Below are positions 13,171-21,663 of a DNA stretch of 64,000 nt, piece by piece. The DNA lies in assembly GCF_900141835.1 (NCBI RefSeq), contig NZ_FQZD01000018.1, positions 1 through 64,000 of the forward strand. Reading direction: 5' to 3'. The DNA is from Propionispora hippei DSM 15287. GTDB lineage: Bacteria > Bacillota > Negativicutes > Propionisporales > Propionisporaceae. Every line of letters begins with the position of its first letter. The stretch's first letter is position 1. Made by a program: the position numbers and the translations under genes. The notes under the pieces were generated by a model. It searched no databases. It was not told the DNA's origin and saw nothing but the letters and a program-made list of their open reading frames with translations.

Positions 13171-13605
13171 TTATGGTATTTTATGAATGACGGCATATAA
13201 ATCAGTAAGGGCGGTGTACAAAACGGTCAAATCCTTATCGTTCAGGCAGGATAGCTTTTCCTGCAGAATGGCAAGCGTCTCCACTTTGCATTTTTCTCGC
13301 ATTTCATATCCGGCGACAGTAAGTACAATGTGAATGATCCGACGATCCTCCATGTCCGGTTCACGCTTCACCAGGTTTTCCGCTACCAGTTTGTCAACAA
13401 TCGGAGTCATCTGCTGTTTAGACATAACCAGCTCTTTGGCCAGGGACGTCATGGTGATGCCTTTTCTATCACTTAATCTTACCAGCACTCGCATCTGTGC
13501 CGGACTGAGCGGGATACTACTCTGCTGCATGACCGGACGGACGAAATTTCTTTCAAGCAGGGGGATCAAATGAAATAAGGTTTCCGCAGTTTGACGGTAA
13601 TCCAA
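13171..13605 (-). CDS. MarR-family transcriptional regulator
   Basis: This winged-helix regulator of 144 residues has the helix-turn-helix region LSPAQMRVLVRLSDRKGITM then SLAKELVMSKQQMTPIVDKL, followed by the wing with DRRI. This is the standard MarR layout. The start is chosen as TTG 13605 because AGGAGGG lies just before it. An ATG at 13653 gives a longer form with no ribosome site. It is divergent from the MacAB-like exporter genes, which suggests that it represses them and responds to a small molecule that they export. No MarR palindrome could be fixed with confidence. Confidence 0.88.
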   Translation of the reverse strand: MDYRQTAETLFHLIPLLERNFVRPVMQQSSIPLSPAQMRVLVRLSDRKGITMTSLAKELVMSKQQMTPIVDKLVAENLVKREPDMEDRRIIHIVLTVAGYEMREKCKVETLAILQEKLSCLNDKDLTVLYTALTDLYAVIHKIP

Positions 13606-13646
13606 GAAATTCCCTCCTGTAGCATATTTTACGTTTGTTGCTAAGA

Positions 13647-13676
13647 TTGACACTAAGATAGGGGAGAGGATAAGAT
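13647..13676 (+). promoter_or_regulatory. Candidate promoter of the efflux operon
   Basis: TTGACA (13647-13652) and TAAGAT (13671-13676) are 18 bp apart. A perfect TATAAT at 13676-13681 is too far for this -35. The approximate direct repeat GATATTTC...GAATATTTC at about 13710-13735 lies downstream and could be a regulator site. Confidence 0.45.
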
Positions 13677-13873
13677 ATAATAAACAATTATTTAAGATAT
13701 AGAATCATGGATATTTCGTAATAGTGAATATTTCAGAGATAGTGTAACACAAACGGCAATAAAAGTCGATAGAAGGTAACGTGTCCAAATGACGGAAAGG
13801 AGCAGAAAAAGGCGACAGGGACAGATGTGGTTCATCGCGGTTTTTTATACAATTTTTAAGCGAGGATTATACT

Positions 13874-14950
13874 ATGCAAATAAATTGGAAGCCCATAACG
13901 AAACATAAAACCTGGATTGTGGTTGTGGCCGTACTAGCTGCTGCAGCAGCCGGCGGCGCGGTTTACTATCAAAAGAGCAGTACGCCGGTGGTTAAAGAAA
14001 GCACGATAGCGGTAAGCCGTGGCGACGTGCAAGAGACGGTTTCGGCTACCGGCACCATTTCGGCGGTTAATTCGGTAGAGATCAGTTCCCGGGTAACAGG
14101 ATTGATTTCTGAGATGAAGGTGCAGGAAAATGATCTGGTAAAAGCCGGACAGGTATTGCTTGTCCTGGATGATACGACCTTGCGGGCGCAATTGTCGCAG
14201 TATCAGGCACAACTGCAAAATTACGCCGCCATTTATGAACGCGGCAAAAAACTGGCTTCTGTAGGTGGTTTATCCACTCAGGAGCTGGAGGCGGAACGGA
14301 CCAATTACTTAGTGGCCCAGTCAACCTACAACAATTACGCGGCTCAACTTGATTATTATGTAATCAAATCTCCCATTGACGGTGTAGTCGTCGGTAAACC
14401 GACACCGGCCGGCCAAACGGTGGCCCAGGGGATTTCCAGCCCGCAGGTCATCATGACTATAGCGGACATGTCCAAAATGCAAATCAAAGTACTGGTCGAT
14501 GAAACGGATATTGGCAAGATCAAGGTGGGACAGAATGTAACGTTTACAGTTGATGCCTATACCGATACAACCTTTAACGGTAAAGTGACCAGTATTTCCA
14601 AAAGCGCGACCACTTCGTCCAATGTCGTTTACTACCCTGTCTATGTGGATGTAGATCAGACCCAGGGACTGTTGTATCCAACGATGACTGCCAGAGTAAA
14701 TATTATTACCGGTCAAAGCACCAATGCCATGCTTGTGCCGCTGGCGGCGGTGAAGGATAATGGCGGGCAAAAATATGTACAGGTCATGGTCAATGGGAAA
14801 ATGGAAGATGTGCCGGTACAAGTTGGTTTAAGCGATGACCAGCATAGCGAAATTATAAGCGGACTCCAGGAAGGGGCCCAAGTGGTTATACCTGCTGCCA
14901 AAGCCGCTATCACCAAAACTCAGAATCAGCATCAGGGACCTCCGCTATAA
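13874..14950 (+). CDS. Efflux periplasmic adaptor protein (MacA/HlyD family)
   Basis: This protein of 358 residues has one N-terminal membrane segment (about residues 14-30), then the split lipoyl/barrel-sandwich region (SAVNSVEISSRVTGLISEMK early and SPIDGVVVGKPTPAGQTV after the hairpin), a short coiled-coil hairpin and a beta-barrel part. It bridges an inner-membrane ABC transporter to the outer envelope, which suits a diderm Firmicute. It is followed after 14 bp by an ATPase and then by an FtsX-type permease, giving a complete MacAB-like exporter. No outer-membrane TolC partner is present here. Regulation by the divergent MarR gene is likely. Confidence 0.9.
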   Translation: MQINWKPITKHKTWIVVVAVLAAAAAGGAVYYQKSSTPVVKESTIAVSRGDVQETVSATGTISAVNSVEISSRVTGLISEMKVQENDLVKAGQVLLVLDDTTLRAQLSQYQAQLQNYAAIYERGKKLASVGGLSTQELEAERTNYLVAQSTYNNYAAQLDYYVIKSPIDGVVVGKPTPAGQTVAQGISSPQVIMTIADMSKMQIKVLVDETDIGKIKVGQNVTFTVDAYTDTTFNGKVTSISKSATTSSNVVYYPVYVDVDQTQGLLYPTMTARVNIITGQSTNAMLVPLAAVKDNGGQKYVQVMVNGKMEDVPVQVGLSDDQHSEIISGLQEGAQVVIPAAKAAITKTQNQHQGPPL

Positions 14951-14964
14951 GGAGGTTTGAGAAT

Positions 14965-15639
14965 ATGATTGATTTAACGGATGTTACCAAAACCTACGTG
15001 ATGGGTGATTCGACAGTGTACGCATTGGCAGGCGTTAGCTTATCGATTGCTGAAGGAGAGTTTGCCGCCATCACCGGCCCTTCGGGTTCAGGAAAATCGA
15101 CTTTGATGAATATTCTTGGCTGCCTTGACCGCCCGACAAGTGGCTCTTACCGGTTGGATGGACAGGAAGTGGCGTCTTTAAGTGATGACCAATTAGCCTG
15201 GACGCGAAATAAGAAAATCGGGTTTGTATTTCAGAATTTTAACCTGCTGACCAAATTGTCAGCTTTGCAGAATGTGGCATTGCCATTGGTATATGCCGGT
15301 GTTGAAAAGACGCAGCGCCTGGAAAAGGCGGCACAGGCCCTGGCTCGTGTGGGGCTGGAAGAACGTAAACATCATCTGCCGACCGAACTGTCCGGCGGAC
15401 AGCGGCAGAGGGTAGCCATTGCCAGGGCACTGATTAACGATCCGGCCATTGTTATTGCCGACGAACCGACAGGTAATTTGGATACTAAATCCAGCCTGGA
15501 GATTATGGATATTTTTTGCCGGCTACATGAGCAGGGCCGTACGATTATCATGGTAACCCATGAGCCGGACATTGCCGCCTATGCCAAACGGGTGATCCAT
15601 GTCCGGGATGGAAATATTACCAGAGATGAATGCAAATAG
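14965..15639 (+). CDS. ABC exporter ATP-binding protein (MacB/LolD type)
   Basis: This protein of 224 residues has Walker A GPSGSGKST, a Q-loop in VFQNFNLL, the signature LSGGQRQRVAIARAL, Walker B VIADEPTGNLD and an H-loop in MVTHEPD. This is the LolD/MacB-NBD subfamily that works with FtsX-like permeases. The start ATG 14965 follows AAGGAGG. The end of the preceding adaptor gene supplies part of the ribosome site. It powers export together with the following permease. The substrate is unknown (macrolide, peptide or lipid-like compounds in the family). Confidence 0.92.
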   Translation: MIDLTDVTKTYVMGDSTVYALAGVSLSIAEGEFAAITGPSGSGKSTLMNILGCLDRPTSGSYRLDGQEVASLSDDQLAWTRNKKIGFVFQNFNLLTKLSALQNVALPLVYAGVEKTQRLEKAAQALARVGLEERKHHLPTELSGGQRQRVAIARALINDPAIVIADEPTGNLDTKSSLEIMDIFCRLHEQGRTIIMVTHEPDIAAYAKRVIHVRDGNITRDECK

Positions 15640-15650
15640 GGGGTGGGAGC

Positions 15651-16868
15651 ATGTTCTGGGAAAGCATTTCTATTGCCTTTGAAGGATTAAAGACCAATAA
15701 ACTCCGCTCCATCCTCACCATGCTGGGCATTATTATCGGTGTTGGCGCCGTGATTGCCATGGTTTCTATCGGTCTCGGCGTCCAGCAGAAGGTGCAAAGC
15801 TCAATTGCCAGCCTGGGCAGCAATCTGCTCATTGTCATACCGGGAGCCAACTCGCCGTCCGGCGGAGTGCGCCTGGCGGCCGGCTCGAATATCACGCTGA
15901 CCAATCAGGACGCTAAGGCTATTGCCCGGGAAATCTCCGGAGTAAGTTATGTAGCCCCTACCGTAAATCAACAGTATCAAATTGTTTACGGTAATCAGAA
16001 CTGGAAAACCAGTGTGCAGGGTACAACACCGGAGTTCCTGGACATACGTAATTATACGGTGGCGGAGGGCAGCTTTTTTAATACCAGCGACGACAATTCC
16101 CGGGCCCGGGTGGCCGTACTGGGTAACACGGTAGCTACCAATTTGTTCGGTAATGTCAGTCCGGTGGGCAAAACTATCCGTATCGGCAGTGCCCCGTTCC
16201 GGGTGGTCGGAGTATTGGCGACAAAAGGACAGTCTTCTATGGGGCAGGACCAGGATGATTTGATTCTGGTGCCGTTGACCACCGCTCAGGAGCGTATGAT
16301 GGGGATTACCTATGTAAATTCCATCAGTGTTCAAGTAGAAAATGAGAAGGTTATTGATAAGGTACAGGAAGATGTTACTGCTTTGCTGCGGACCCGGCAT
16401 CATCTGGCCGCCGGCGTAGACAATGATTTCTCGGTGCGCAATTTGGCGGCAATTATGGCTACTGCCCAGGAAACAACGGGGATGATTACCTTACTGCTGG
16501 GCATTATTGCCTCCATATCGCTGCTGGTGGGCGGCATCGGCATTATGAATATCATGCTGGTGTCGGTTACTGAACGTACCAGGGAGATTGGTATCCGCAA
16601 ATCGTTAGGTGCTACCTACAGAAGTATTTTGATGCAGTTTTTGATTGAAGCTATTGTGATCAGCGTGGCCGGTGGTTTGATTGGAATCGGACTTGGAGTG
16701 GCCAGTGCCAAAATTGTGTCCATGGTTGCCGGCTGGAATACCGTTATTTCCGTCCTGGCCATTGTGGCCGCCTTTGGAGTTTCGGTGATGATCGGTCTGT
16801 TTTTCGGTATCTATCCGGCGCGCAAAGCCGCGCTGCTTGATCCGATTGACGCGCTGCGGTTTGAGTAA
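15651..16868 (+). CDS. ABC exporter permease (MacB/FtsX family)
   Basis: This protein of 405 residues has the N-terminal membrane helix after LRSILTMLGIIIGVGAVIAM, a large extracytoplasmic domain (about residues 45-270), and three C-terminal helices with ERTREIGIRKSLGA between the first two. It ends YPARKAALLDPIDALRFE, the standard MacB C-terminus. The start is ATG 15651, with GGGGGTGGGAG before it. The in-frame start at 15630 overlaps the ATPase gene. It forms the membrane part of the exporter. Confidence 0.92.
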   Translation: MFWESISIAFEGLKTNKLRSILTMLGIIIGVGAVIAMVSIGLGVQQKVQSSIASLGSNLLIVIPGANSPSGGVRLAAGSNITLTNQDAKAIAREISGVSYVAPTVNQQYQIVYGNQNWKTSVQGTTPEFLDIRNYTVAEGSFFNTSDDNSRARVAVLGNTVATNLFGNVSPVGKTIRIGSAPFRVVGVLATKGQSSMGQDQDDLILVPLTTAQERMMGITYVNSISVQVENEKVIDKVQEDVTALLRTRHHLAAGVDNDFSVRNLAAIMATAQETTGMITLLLGIIASISLLVGGIGIMNIMLVSVTERTREIGIRKSLGATYRSILMQFLIEAIVISVAGGLIGIGLGVASAKIVSMVAGWNTVISVLAIVAAFGVSVMIGLFFGIYPARKAALLDPIDALRFE

Positions 16869-16926
16869 AACATGAGAGTCCCGCCTGGCGGCCATATGCT
16901 GACCAGGGCGGGGCTCTCATGTTTTA
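16867..16926. terminator. Bidirectional terminator between convergent operons
   Basis: AAACATGAGAG plus CCCGCC pairs with GGCGGGGCTCTCATGTTT. The stem is flanked by A- and T-rich ends. It ends the exporter operon on the plus strand and the biotin-related operon on the minus strand. Confidence 0.8.
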
Positions 16927-16969
16927 TTATATCTTTTTGTACCGGCAATCGGACGATTTTTCAGAGTAA

Positions 16970-18292
16970 TCATGCCTGTGTATTTTTTAAACGATGGCGG
17001 TCGATTTTGCCGGTTGTTGTCAGCGGCATTTCCTGGAGAAAGATAATTCGTTGCGGGTGGCAGTGGGGCAGCAGTTGTCTACGGCAAAAATCAAGTACCT
17101 GAGCCGTCGTTAATGAGGGGGCCACCAGCCAGGCGTAGATCTTTTCTCCCCGCAAAGCATCGTTGACGCCGGCGACGCAGGCCTGAATAACGCCGGGGCA
17201 GCTGAGCAGCACCTGCTCCACCTGTTCCGGGATGACCTTGACGCCGCCGGTATTAATGAGTCCGTTTTTTCTTCCCCACAGATAGAGGAAGCCATTTTCA
17301 TCCAGTTCGCCCAGGTCGCCAACCGAGGCTTCCGGCTGATAAGCAGGAGCAAGATAGGGGCTTTTGACCCAGATAGTCTGATCTGTTTTGATGGTGATGG
17401 TTACACCGGGAAAAGCTTTCCCCACTGCTGTCGGATGGGCAAGGATATCCTTCGCCAGCAGATAACTGACATGGCCAAGCTCGCTGGCACCGTAATATTC
17501 GCAGATTTGGGCTGCCGGAAAATAGATCAGCAGGCGTTCCAAGGTAGCTAAATCCATTTTGGCGCCTGCCGTCACCAAGGATGTGAGGGCTGTCAGCGGA
17601 GCATTTAGCGCGTGCAGCAGTCGTTTGTAATTAGCCGGCACCATAAACAAAGCGCTGATTTGACAATTGGTAATTTCCTGTACCCAGGTGCGCGGCATAG
17701 CTGACGAAGCAAAGACGACGGTGCCGCCTTCCGTCAGCAGGTGGAGGCAGGCATTCAGGTTGGCCGTATAGACAAGCGAACCGGCCAGGTAGAGTGTGTC
17801 AGCACCGCTTAAATTAAATATCCGGCTCTGGGCGGCGAAAGCGCTAACCCAGCTTGTGTGGCTGCGCCAAATGATTTTAGGGGTGCCTGTGGTGCCGGAA
17901 CTGAGCGCACCCAGGAAACAGTCCTGTGGCAAGATTCGGGGCAGGCTGCCGGCCTGCATTGCTGGCAGCGTATAACGGCTGTCAATGCAGAGACGAATGT
18001 TGTGAGACTGGAATAAACGGGTGCATATTTCGTCACTGGTAGTGGTGTCGGCCAGCAGACAAATGCCGCCCGCCTTGATAATGGCAAAAAAATAAAGCAA
18101 TTGTTCCAGGGGACGGGCCAGCTTGATTAGTACGACCTCTTTGGGTTTAATTTGGGTTGCCAGACAGCGGGCCATTTCATCGGTCCGTTCCGCCAATTGC
18201 CGGTAAGTCAGGCGCTGGCTGCCCGAGATCAGACAGGCTTTATCGGGAAATGAAAGCGGTGGGCAAAGAAAACGATGAATCAACATGACCAT
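16970..18292 (-). CDS. Acyl-CoA ligase (AMP-binding), YhfT-like
   Basis: This protein of 440 residues belongs to the adenylate-forming family. It has the P-loop SSGTTGTPK, the YGASE motif, GDLGELDENGFLYLWGR and the C-terminal catalytic lysine region PLTTTGKIDR. It is shorter than typical long-chain ligases. It is the third gene of an operon with bioY and a thiolase, the content of the Bacillus yhfUTS operon, which is controlled by BirA. That context suggests activation of a carboxylate (pimelate or another fatty acid precursor) for biotin supply, but this is not proven. The start is probably ATG 18292, whose first base is the last base of the thiolase stop codon. GTG 18298 is an alternative. 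Confidence 0.85.
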   Translation of the reverse strand: MVMLIHRFLCPPLSFPDKACLISGSQRLTYRQLAERTDEMARCLATQIKPKEVVLIKLARPLEQLLYFFAIIKAGGICLLADTTTSDEICTRLFQSHNIRLCIDSRYTLPAMQAGSLPRILPQDCFLGALSSGTTGTPKIIWRSHTSWVSAFAAQSRIFNLSGADTLYLAGSLVYTANLNACLHLLTEGGTVVFASSAMPRTWVQEITNCQISALFMVPANYKRLLHALNAPLTALTSLVTAGAKMDLATLERLLIYFPAAQICEYYGASELGHVSYLLAKDILAHPTAVGKAFPGVTITIKTDQTIWVKSPYLAPAYQPEASVGDLGELDENGFLYLWGRKNGLINTGGVKVIPEQVEQVLLSCPGVIQACVAGVNDALRGEKIYAWLVAPSLTTAQVLDFCRRQLLPHCHPQRIIFLQEMPLTTTGKIDRHRLKNTQA

Positions 18293-19446
18293 CAGCACCT
18301 TTCCAGCAGGGTTGCCGTGCCCAGACCGCCGACCGCTCCGATAGCGGCAATACCGTAGCGGCCTTGAGTTTGCTGCAGCGCTTTTACCAGATGCAGCAAG
18401 ATAATGGCTCCTGAGGCTCCGTAAGGATGGCCATAGGCCAGGGCGCCGCCCAGGCGGTTTACTTTTTCCGGCGGCAGGTCAAGTGCCTGGCAGCAGGCCA
18501 GTATTTTGACGGCAAAGGCTTCGTTGATTTCCACCGAGTCAATGGCTTTTAGCGGCAGGCCGCTGAAAGCCAGCAACTTCTCTATCGCGGCTACCGGGGA
18601 TAAAGGAAAGAGGTTGGGGTCATAGCCACAGGTGGCATGAGCCGCCAGGATAGCCTGCGGTTTTAGCCGGTAGTTGCGTACTGCCTGATCGGAAGCCAGC
18701 AGAATAACGGCGGCGCCGTCGTGTTTTAGACAGGTGTTGCCGGCGGTAATACGGCCGCCCGGTCGAAATGCCGCTGGCATTCTGGACAGCAGGAGCGGGG
18801 TTAAGGCCGGACGAATGCATTCATCGTCCCGGATGGGCTGGGCATTTTGGCTGACGGGGACGATGATGTCGGTCAGCAGTCCTTTGCTTTGGGCGCTGAC
18901 GGCCTTTTGGTGGCTTTCCCAGGCCCAGCGGTCCATAGCTTCCCGGGAAATGTTCAGTTGTTCCGCCAGATTTTCCGCCGCTTCGCCTACGGAAGGATTA
19001 CCGACCGCCGGCGGTGAAAAGGGAGCCTGTTCATAAAAAGTATCAGGGCCTGTAAAGCGCGGATCGGCAGGATGGAATTGTCTTTTGGGAGCCAGGCTGG
19101 TGCTTTCCAGGCCACCGGCCAGAATCAGGTCAGCCTCGCCGGCACGGATTTGACTGCAAGCCAAATGAATGGCACTCAGCCCGGAGCCGCACTGAGCATC
19201 TACGGTTAATGCGGGGATGGCATAGGGCCAACCGGCTTCCAGCACGGAAACCCTGGCGATATTGCCGCCTGGGCCTACAGCGTTTCCTAAAATGACCTGG
19301 TTGATGGTTGCCGGTAATAAATGATAGGCAGCAAGTGTGTTATGTAATACGGCAGCAGCCAGTTTCTCCGGCAGAAACTGTTTTAGCCTGCCTCCTGTCT
19401 TGCCGATAGGAGTTCGGCAGCCGCCAATGAGATAAACGGTATTCAT
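18292..19446 (-). CDS. Thiolase-family protein lacking the second catalytic Cys (YhfS-like)
   Basis: This protein of 384 residues is a full-length thiolase (acetyl-CoA acetyltransferase type). It has the nucleophile region DAQCGSGLSAIHLA, EINEAFAV and GGALAYGHPYGASG. The C-terminal motif, normally CIGGGxG, reads GAVGGLG, so the cysteine that acts as general base is replaced. It may therefore do a partial reaction such as acyl transfer or decarboxylative condensation, or be specialised. It overlaps bioY by four bases (ATGA) and abuts the acyl-CoA ligase. The operon resembles yhfUTS of Bacillus. Confidence 0.88.
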   Translation of the reverse strand: MNTVYLIGGCRTPIGKTGGRLKQFLPEKLAAAVLHNTLAAYHLLPATINQVILGNAVGPGGNIARVSVLEAGWPYAIPALTVDAQCGSGLSAIHLACSQIRAGEADLILAGGLESTSLAPKRQFHPADPRFTGPDTFYEQAPFSPPAVGNPSVGEAAENLAEQLNISREAMDRWAWESHQKAVSAQSKGLLTDIIVPVSQNAQPIRDDECIRPALTPLLLSRMPAAFRPGGRITAGNTCLKHDGAAVILLASDQAVRNYRLKPQAILAAHATCGYDPNLFPLSPVAAIEKLLAFSGLPLKAIDSVEINEAFAVKILACCQALDLPPEKVNRLGGALAYGHPYGASGAIILLHLVKALQQTQGRYGIAAIGAVGGLGTATLLERC

Positions 19447-19991
19447 GATGTTGCCTTAGTTCCGGGTAAATGCCTGGCAACGGCGGAACCTACCAGGGTG
19501 GCAATAACTACTTTAAACAAATCACCTGGGATATATGGCAGGGCACCTACGGTTATGGCCTTGGCTAACGGCATGCCGGTAATCGTACTTAACCAGCATA
19601 CACCTAGAATATAAACAAGACCGATCCCGCCCGCGATATTGGCAAGCGCCAGATGCCACAGCTTGCCGTTTTGGCGTCGCATGAGGGCAATCAGGATGGC
19701 TGCGGCCCAAAAACCCAGCAGATACCCGCCGCGGGGACCAAGCAAAATGCCGACGCCTGCGGTGCCGCCGGCAAAAACGGGTACGCCGGCAATGCCGAGC
19801 AGGAGGAAGGTAAACAGGGCCATATTGGCCTGACGTGCAGTCAATATGCTGCCGGCCAGCATGACACCCAGCGATTGGCCGGTAACAGGAACCGGGCTAA
19901 AGGGCAAGGGAATGGAAAGAAACCCTAATACACTGATCAAGGCGGCGAACATAGCCGCGTAAATAAAATCGGTTAGTTTGTTTTTGTTCAT
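19443..19991 (-). CDS. bioY: Biotin transporter substrate-binding component BioY
   Basis: This membrane protein of 182 residues has about six hydrophobic segments and the BioY pattern PLPFSPVPVTGQSLGVMLAG, then LLGIAGVPVFAGG and GPRGGYLLGFW. BioY is the S-component of ECF biotin uptake and can work with shared EcfAAT modules, which are not present here. The start ATG 19991 follows TAGGAGGAAT. It heads a three-gene operon behind a BirA-type operator, so it should be induced when biotin is scarce. Confidence 0.95.
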   Translation of the reverse strand: MNKNKLTDFIYAAMFAALISVLGFLSIPLPFSPVPVTGQSLGVMLAGSILTARQANMALFTFLLLGIAGVPVFAGGTAGVGILLGPRGGYLLGFWAAAILIALMRRQNGKLWHLALANIAGGIGLVYILGVCWLSTITGMPLAKAITVGALPYIPGDLFKVVIATLVGSAVARHLPGTKATS

Positions 19992-20104
19992 GCTGTATTC
20001 CTCCTAAATTCGGGGCAATTGAGCAGGCTAGTGTCTCAGCTGCGTTAAAACGATAGCAAAAATGGCAGAGTTTTTAATGCGGGTGAGGTACTGGCTACTA
20101 AAAA

Positions 20105-20158
20105 AGTGTAAGACATGTCCAAATGATTGTCAACTGATCTGCTGCAGATAGTTAACAT
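20105..20158 (-). promoter_or_regulatory. BirA operator overlapping the bioY promoter
   Basis: On the minus strand TTGACA (20133-20128), a 17-bp spacer and TACACT (20110-20105) form a good promoter. The inverted arms AGTTAACAT (plus strand 20150-20158) and TTGTCAACT (20127-20135), separated by 14 bp, match the Firmicutes BirA box (TTGTTAAC-N14-16-GTTAACAA). One arm covers the -35, as expected for repression by biotin-bound BirA. Confidence 0.85.
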
Positions 20159-20305
20159 CAGAGGAAAATTTAAAAATTTTCAGGAATATAGCAGGAATCT
20201 GACGCATTTATTTAGAAAGTAATTTGTAAAAGTGTCTTCCAAATTCTCCAAATTCAGGCAAGCTGACCGGTGTAAACCTGGATAAATAGTGAAAGCGGGG
20301 TATTG

Positions 20306-20623
20306 GTGTTGGACAGGCAGATTGAAGTACAGCAAGAGCGGATTCTGGTGGAACTGAAAGGTTGTATGTATGAGGATCATGCTGCCCTGTTGGGGCAGGA
20401 ACTGTCCAACTACGTCAGCCGCGGTTACAATACCTATATTATTGATATGAGCAGTCTGGATTATATTGACAGTTCAGGCATTGGCGTGCTGATGGCCATC
20501 AACAAGCTGTCGCAGCGTTCAGGCGGGAGTGTCACTTTGCAGGGTTTGAAGGGAACAGTGCGTGAACTGTTTGAGATTACTCATCTGAACAAAGTGTTTA
20601 AGTTGCAGCAGGCTTCTTGCTAG
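20306..20623 (+). CDS. STAS-domain anti-sigma factor antagonist-like protein
   Basis: This single STAS domain has about 105 residues: a beta strand with RILVELKG, then the loop SSLDYIDSSGIGVLM, in which the first Ser of DSSG is the usual phosphorylation site. The length and motif match SpoIIAA/RsbV proteins that bind an anti-sigma kinase when unphosphorylated. No kinase or sigma gene is adjacent, so the partner is unknown. The start is ambiguous among TTG 20303, GTG 20306 and TTG 20309. AAGCGGGG lies just before them. Confidence 0.85.
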   Translation: MLDRQIEVQQERILVELKGCMYEDHAALLGQELSNYVSRGYNTYIIDMSSLDYIDSSGIGVLMAINKLSQRSGGSVTLQGLKGTVRELFEITHLNKVFKLQQASC

Positions 20624-20680
20624 CCGGTAGGTTTTTGTGGGCAACTATATTACTGCGAATAAAATAGGCAGATAGATAAA

Positions 20681-20719
20681 ACCGGTGCCGGTTTACCAAT
20701 AAGGTGAACCGGCACCGGT
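20681..20719. terminator. Bidirectional terminator between convergent genes
   Basis: ACCGGTGCCGGTT pairs with AACCGGCACCGGT across a 13-base loop. It lies between the STAS gene (plus) and the secreted protein gene (minus). Confidence 0.75.
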
Positions 20720-20772
20720 CTTATGTACGTGTCTGGCAGGTGCCAAACTTTTAGCTGAATTTGCCGTGGAGA

Positions 20773-21204
20773 TTAGATATTGACATCGATAACGGCAGAG
20801 ACGCCGACGCCATTTACGCGGGAGAAGTTGGTGACACTTTTGGCATTAACCGGTATAAGCGCTTTTACCCGGAACTGACGGCCGTTAAATTCGCCTTCCA
20901 TTTGAATGACGGCTTCTGTCTGATCGACCAGCTCTTGAGAGCCAATTACCTGTGCGGCGCCAAGGTAGCCTCCGTTGCCTAAAGAGAGAATGGGAACGAC
21001 TTTCGTGGCAAAATCGCTTCCGGCTCCATGTTTGAAGGTCAATGTATTAATGAAATTGTTTAACGGATCGGCAAATTTGCTAATGAGGACAGAGATGCCG
21101 CCGACCTTCAAAATATCTCCTAGACTGAAAGCCTGTGTGACAGGTACGGCTGTTACCGATAACAGGCAAATGAGCAATAGGCCGCTGACAAAACGTTTTT
21201 TCAT
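20773..21204 (-). CDS. Small secreted protein of unknown function
   Basis: This protein of 143 residues has a clear signal peptide (MKKRFVSGLLLICLLSVTAV, cleavage probably after TQA). The mature part is Gly/Val rich with no cysteines and contains TKVVPILSLGNGGYLGAAQV and a C-terminal strand-rich stretch. It does not show a domain I recognise. It has its own promoter region with two direct repeats upstream (21295-21337) and a terminator downstream. Probably periplasmic or cell-surface. Confidence 0.75.
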   Translation of the reverse strand: MKKRFVSGLLLICLLSVTAVPVTQAFSLGDILKVGGISVLISKFADPLNNFINTLTFKHGAGSDFATKVVPILSLGNGGYLGAAQVIGSQELVDQTEAVIQMEGEFNGRQFRVKALIPVNAKSVTNFSRVNGVGVSAVIDVNI

Positions 21205-21294
21205 GCTGTTGCTCCTCTCGTAATAGATAAACCGGAAACATAAGGGATGCTATGGACATATCACTCTCCTTGCGGCAGCCGGATAGTAAGAGTA

Positions 21295-21337
21295 CTTGTC
21301 ACGATCCTACAATATTAGGCTTGTCACAGTACTACAA
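21295..21337 (-). promoter_or_regulatory. Paired 18-bp direct repeats upstream of the secreted-protein gene
   Basis: CTTGTCACGATCCTACAA (21295-21312) and CTTGTCACAGTACTACAA (21320-21337) differ at three positions and are offset by 25 bp. They lie about 90-130 bp upstream of the gene starting at 21204. On the minus strand the promoter-like TTGTAG and TATTGT, 17 bp apart, overlap them. A regulator site is the likely meaning. Confidence 0.45.
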
Positions 21338-21525
21338 GGAGCATAGCACGAAACTATGACAGAAATATGACGGAAATAGAAAGTAATATTTTCCAAAAAC
21401 TATGGTTTTAATAGAACAAAAAAATCAAAAGACCATTGAATTTGTAGCGTTCAATTGACTTTTGATTGGAGTATTTAAATTTAATACCGATAAAATGCAA
21501 GGAAACTTTAGGAGAGCACGGTTTG

Positions 21526-21564
21526 ATGGTAAGAGTTAAGAAGCCATGTTTTACAGGAGATTGA
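21526..21564 (+). CDS. Possible 12-residue mini-ORF
   Basis: ATG 21526 to TGA 21564 encodes MVRVKKPCFTGD. AGGAGAG (21510-21516) lies nine bases before it, an optimal distance. It sits in a 450-bp gene-free region, upstream of a strong hairpin terminator (21612-21654). The ribosome site is the only positive evidence and chance is a serious alternative. Confidence 0.2.
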   Translation: MVRVKKPCFTGD

Positions 21565-21611
21565 ACATCAGAGATTGACAGTCTACCCGATATAGTTTTT
21601 AAATATGACTA

Positions 21612-21654
21612 AAAAAGAGATATTCGCTGTAAAACAGTCGAATATCTCTTTTTC
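21612..21654. terminator. Bidirectional terminator
   Basis: AAAAAGAGATATTCG pairs with CGAATATCTCTTTTT around a short loop that itself contains CTGT/ACAG. It ends the minus-strand lipoprotein gene and any plus-strand transcript from the 21.4-21.6 kb region. The stretch 21338-21611 otherwise holds only an imperfect stem (AATCAAAAG...CTTTTGATT, about 21424-21467) and the mini-ORF. Confidence 0.75.
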
Positions 21655-21663
21655 TTCCTGTAT

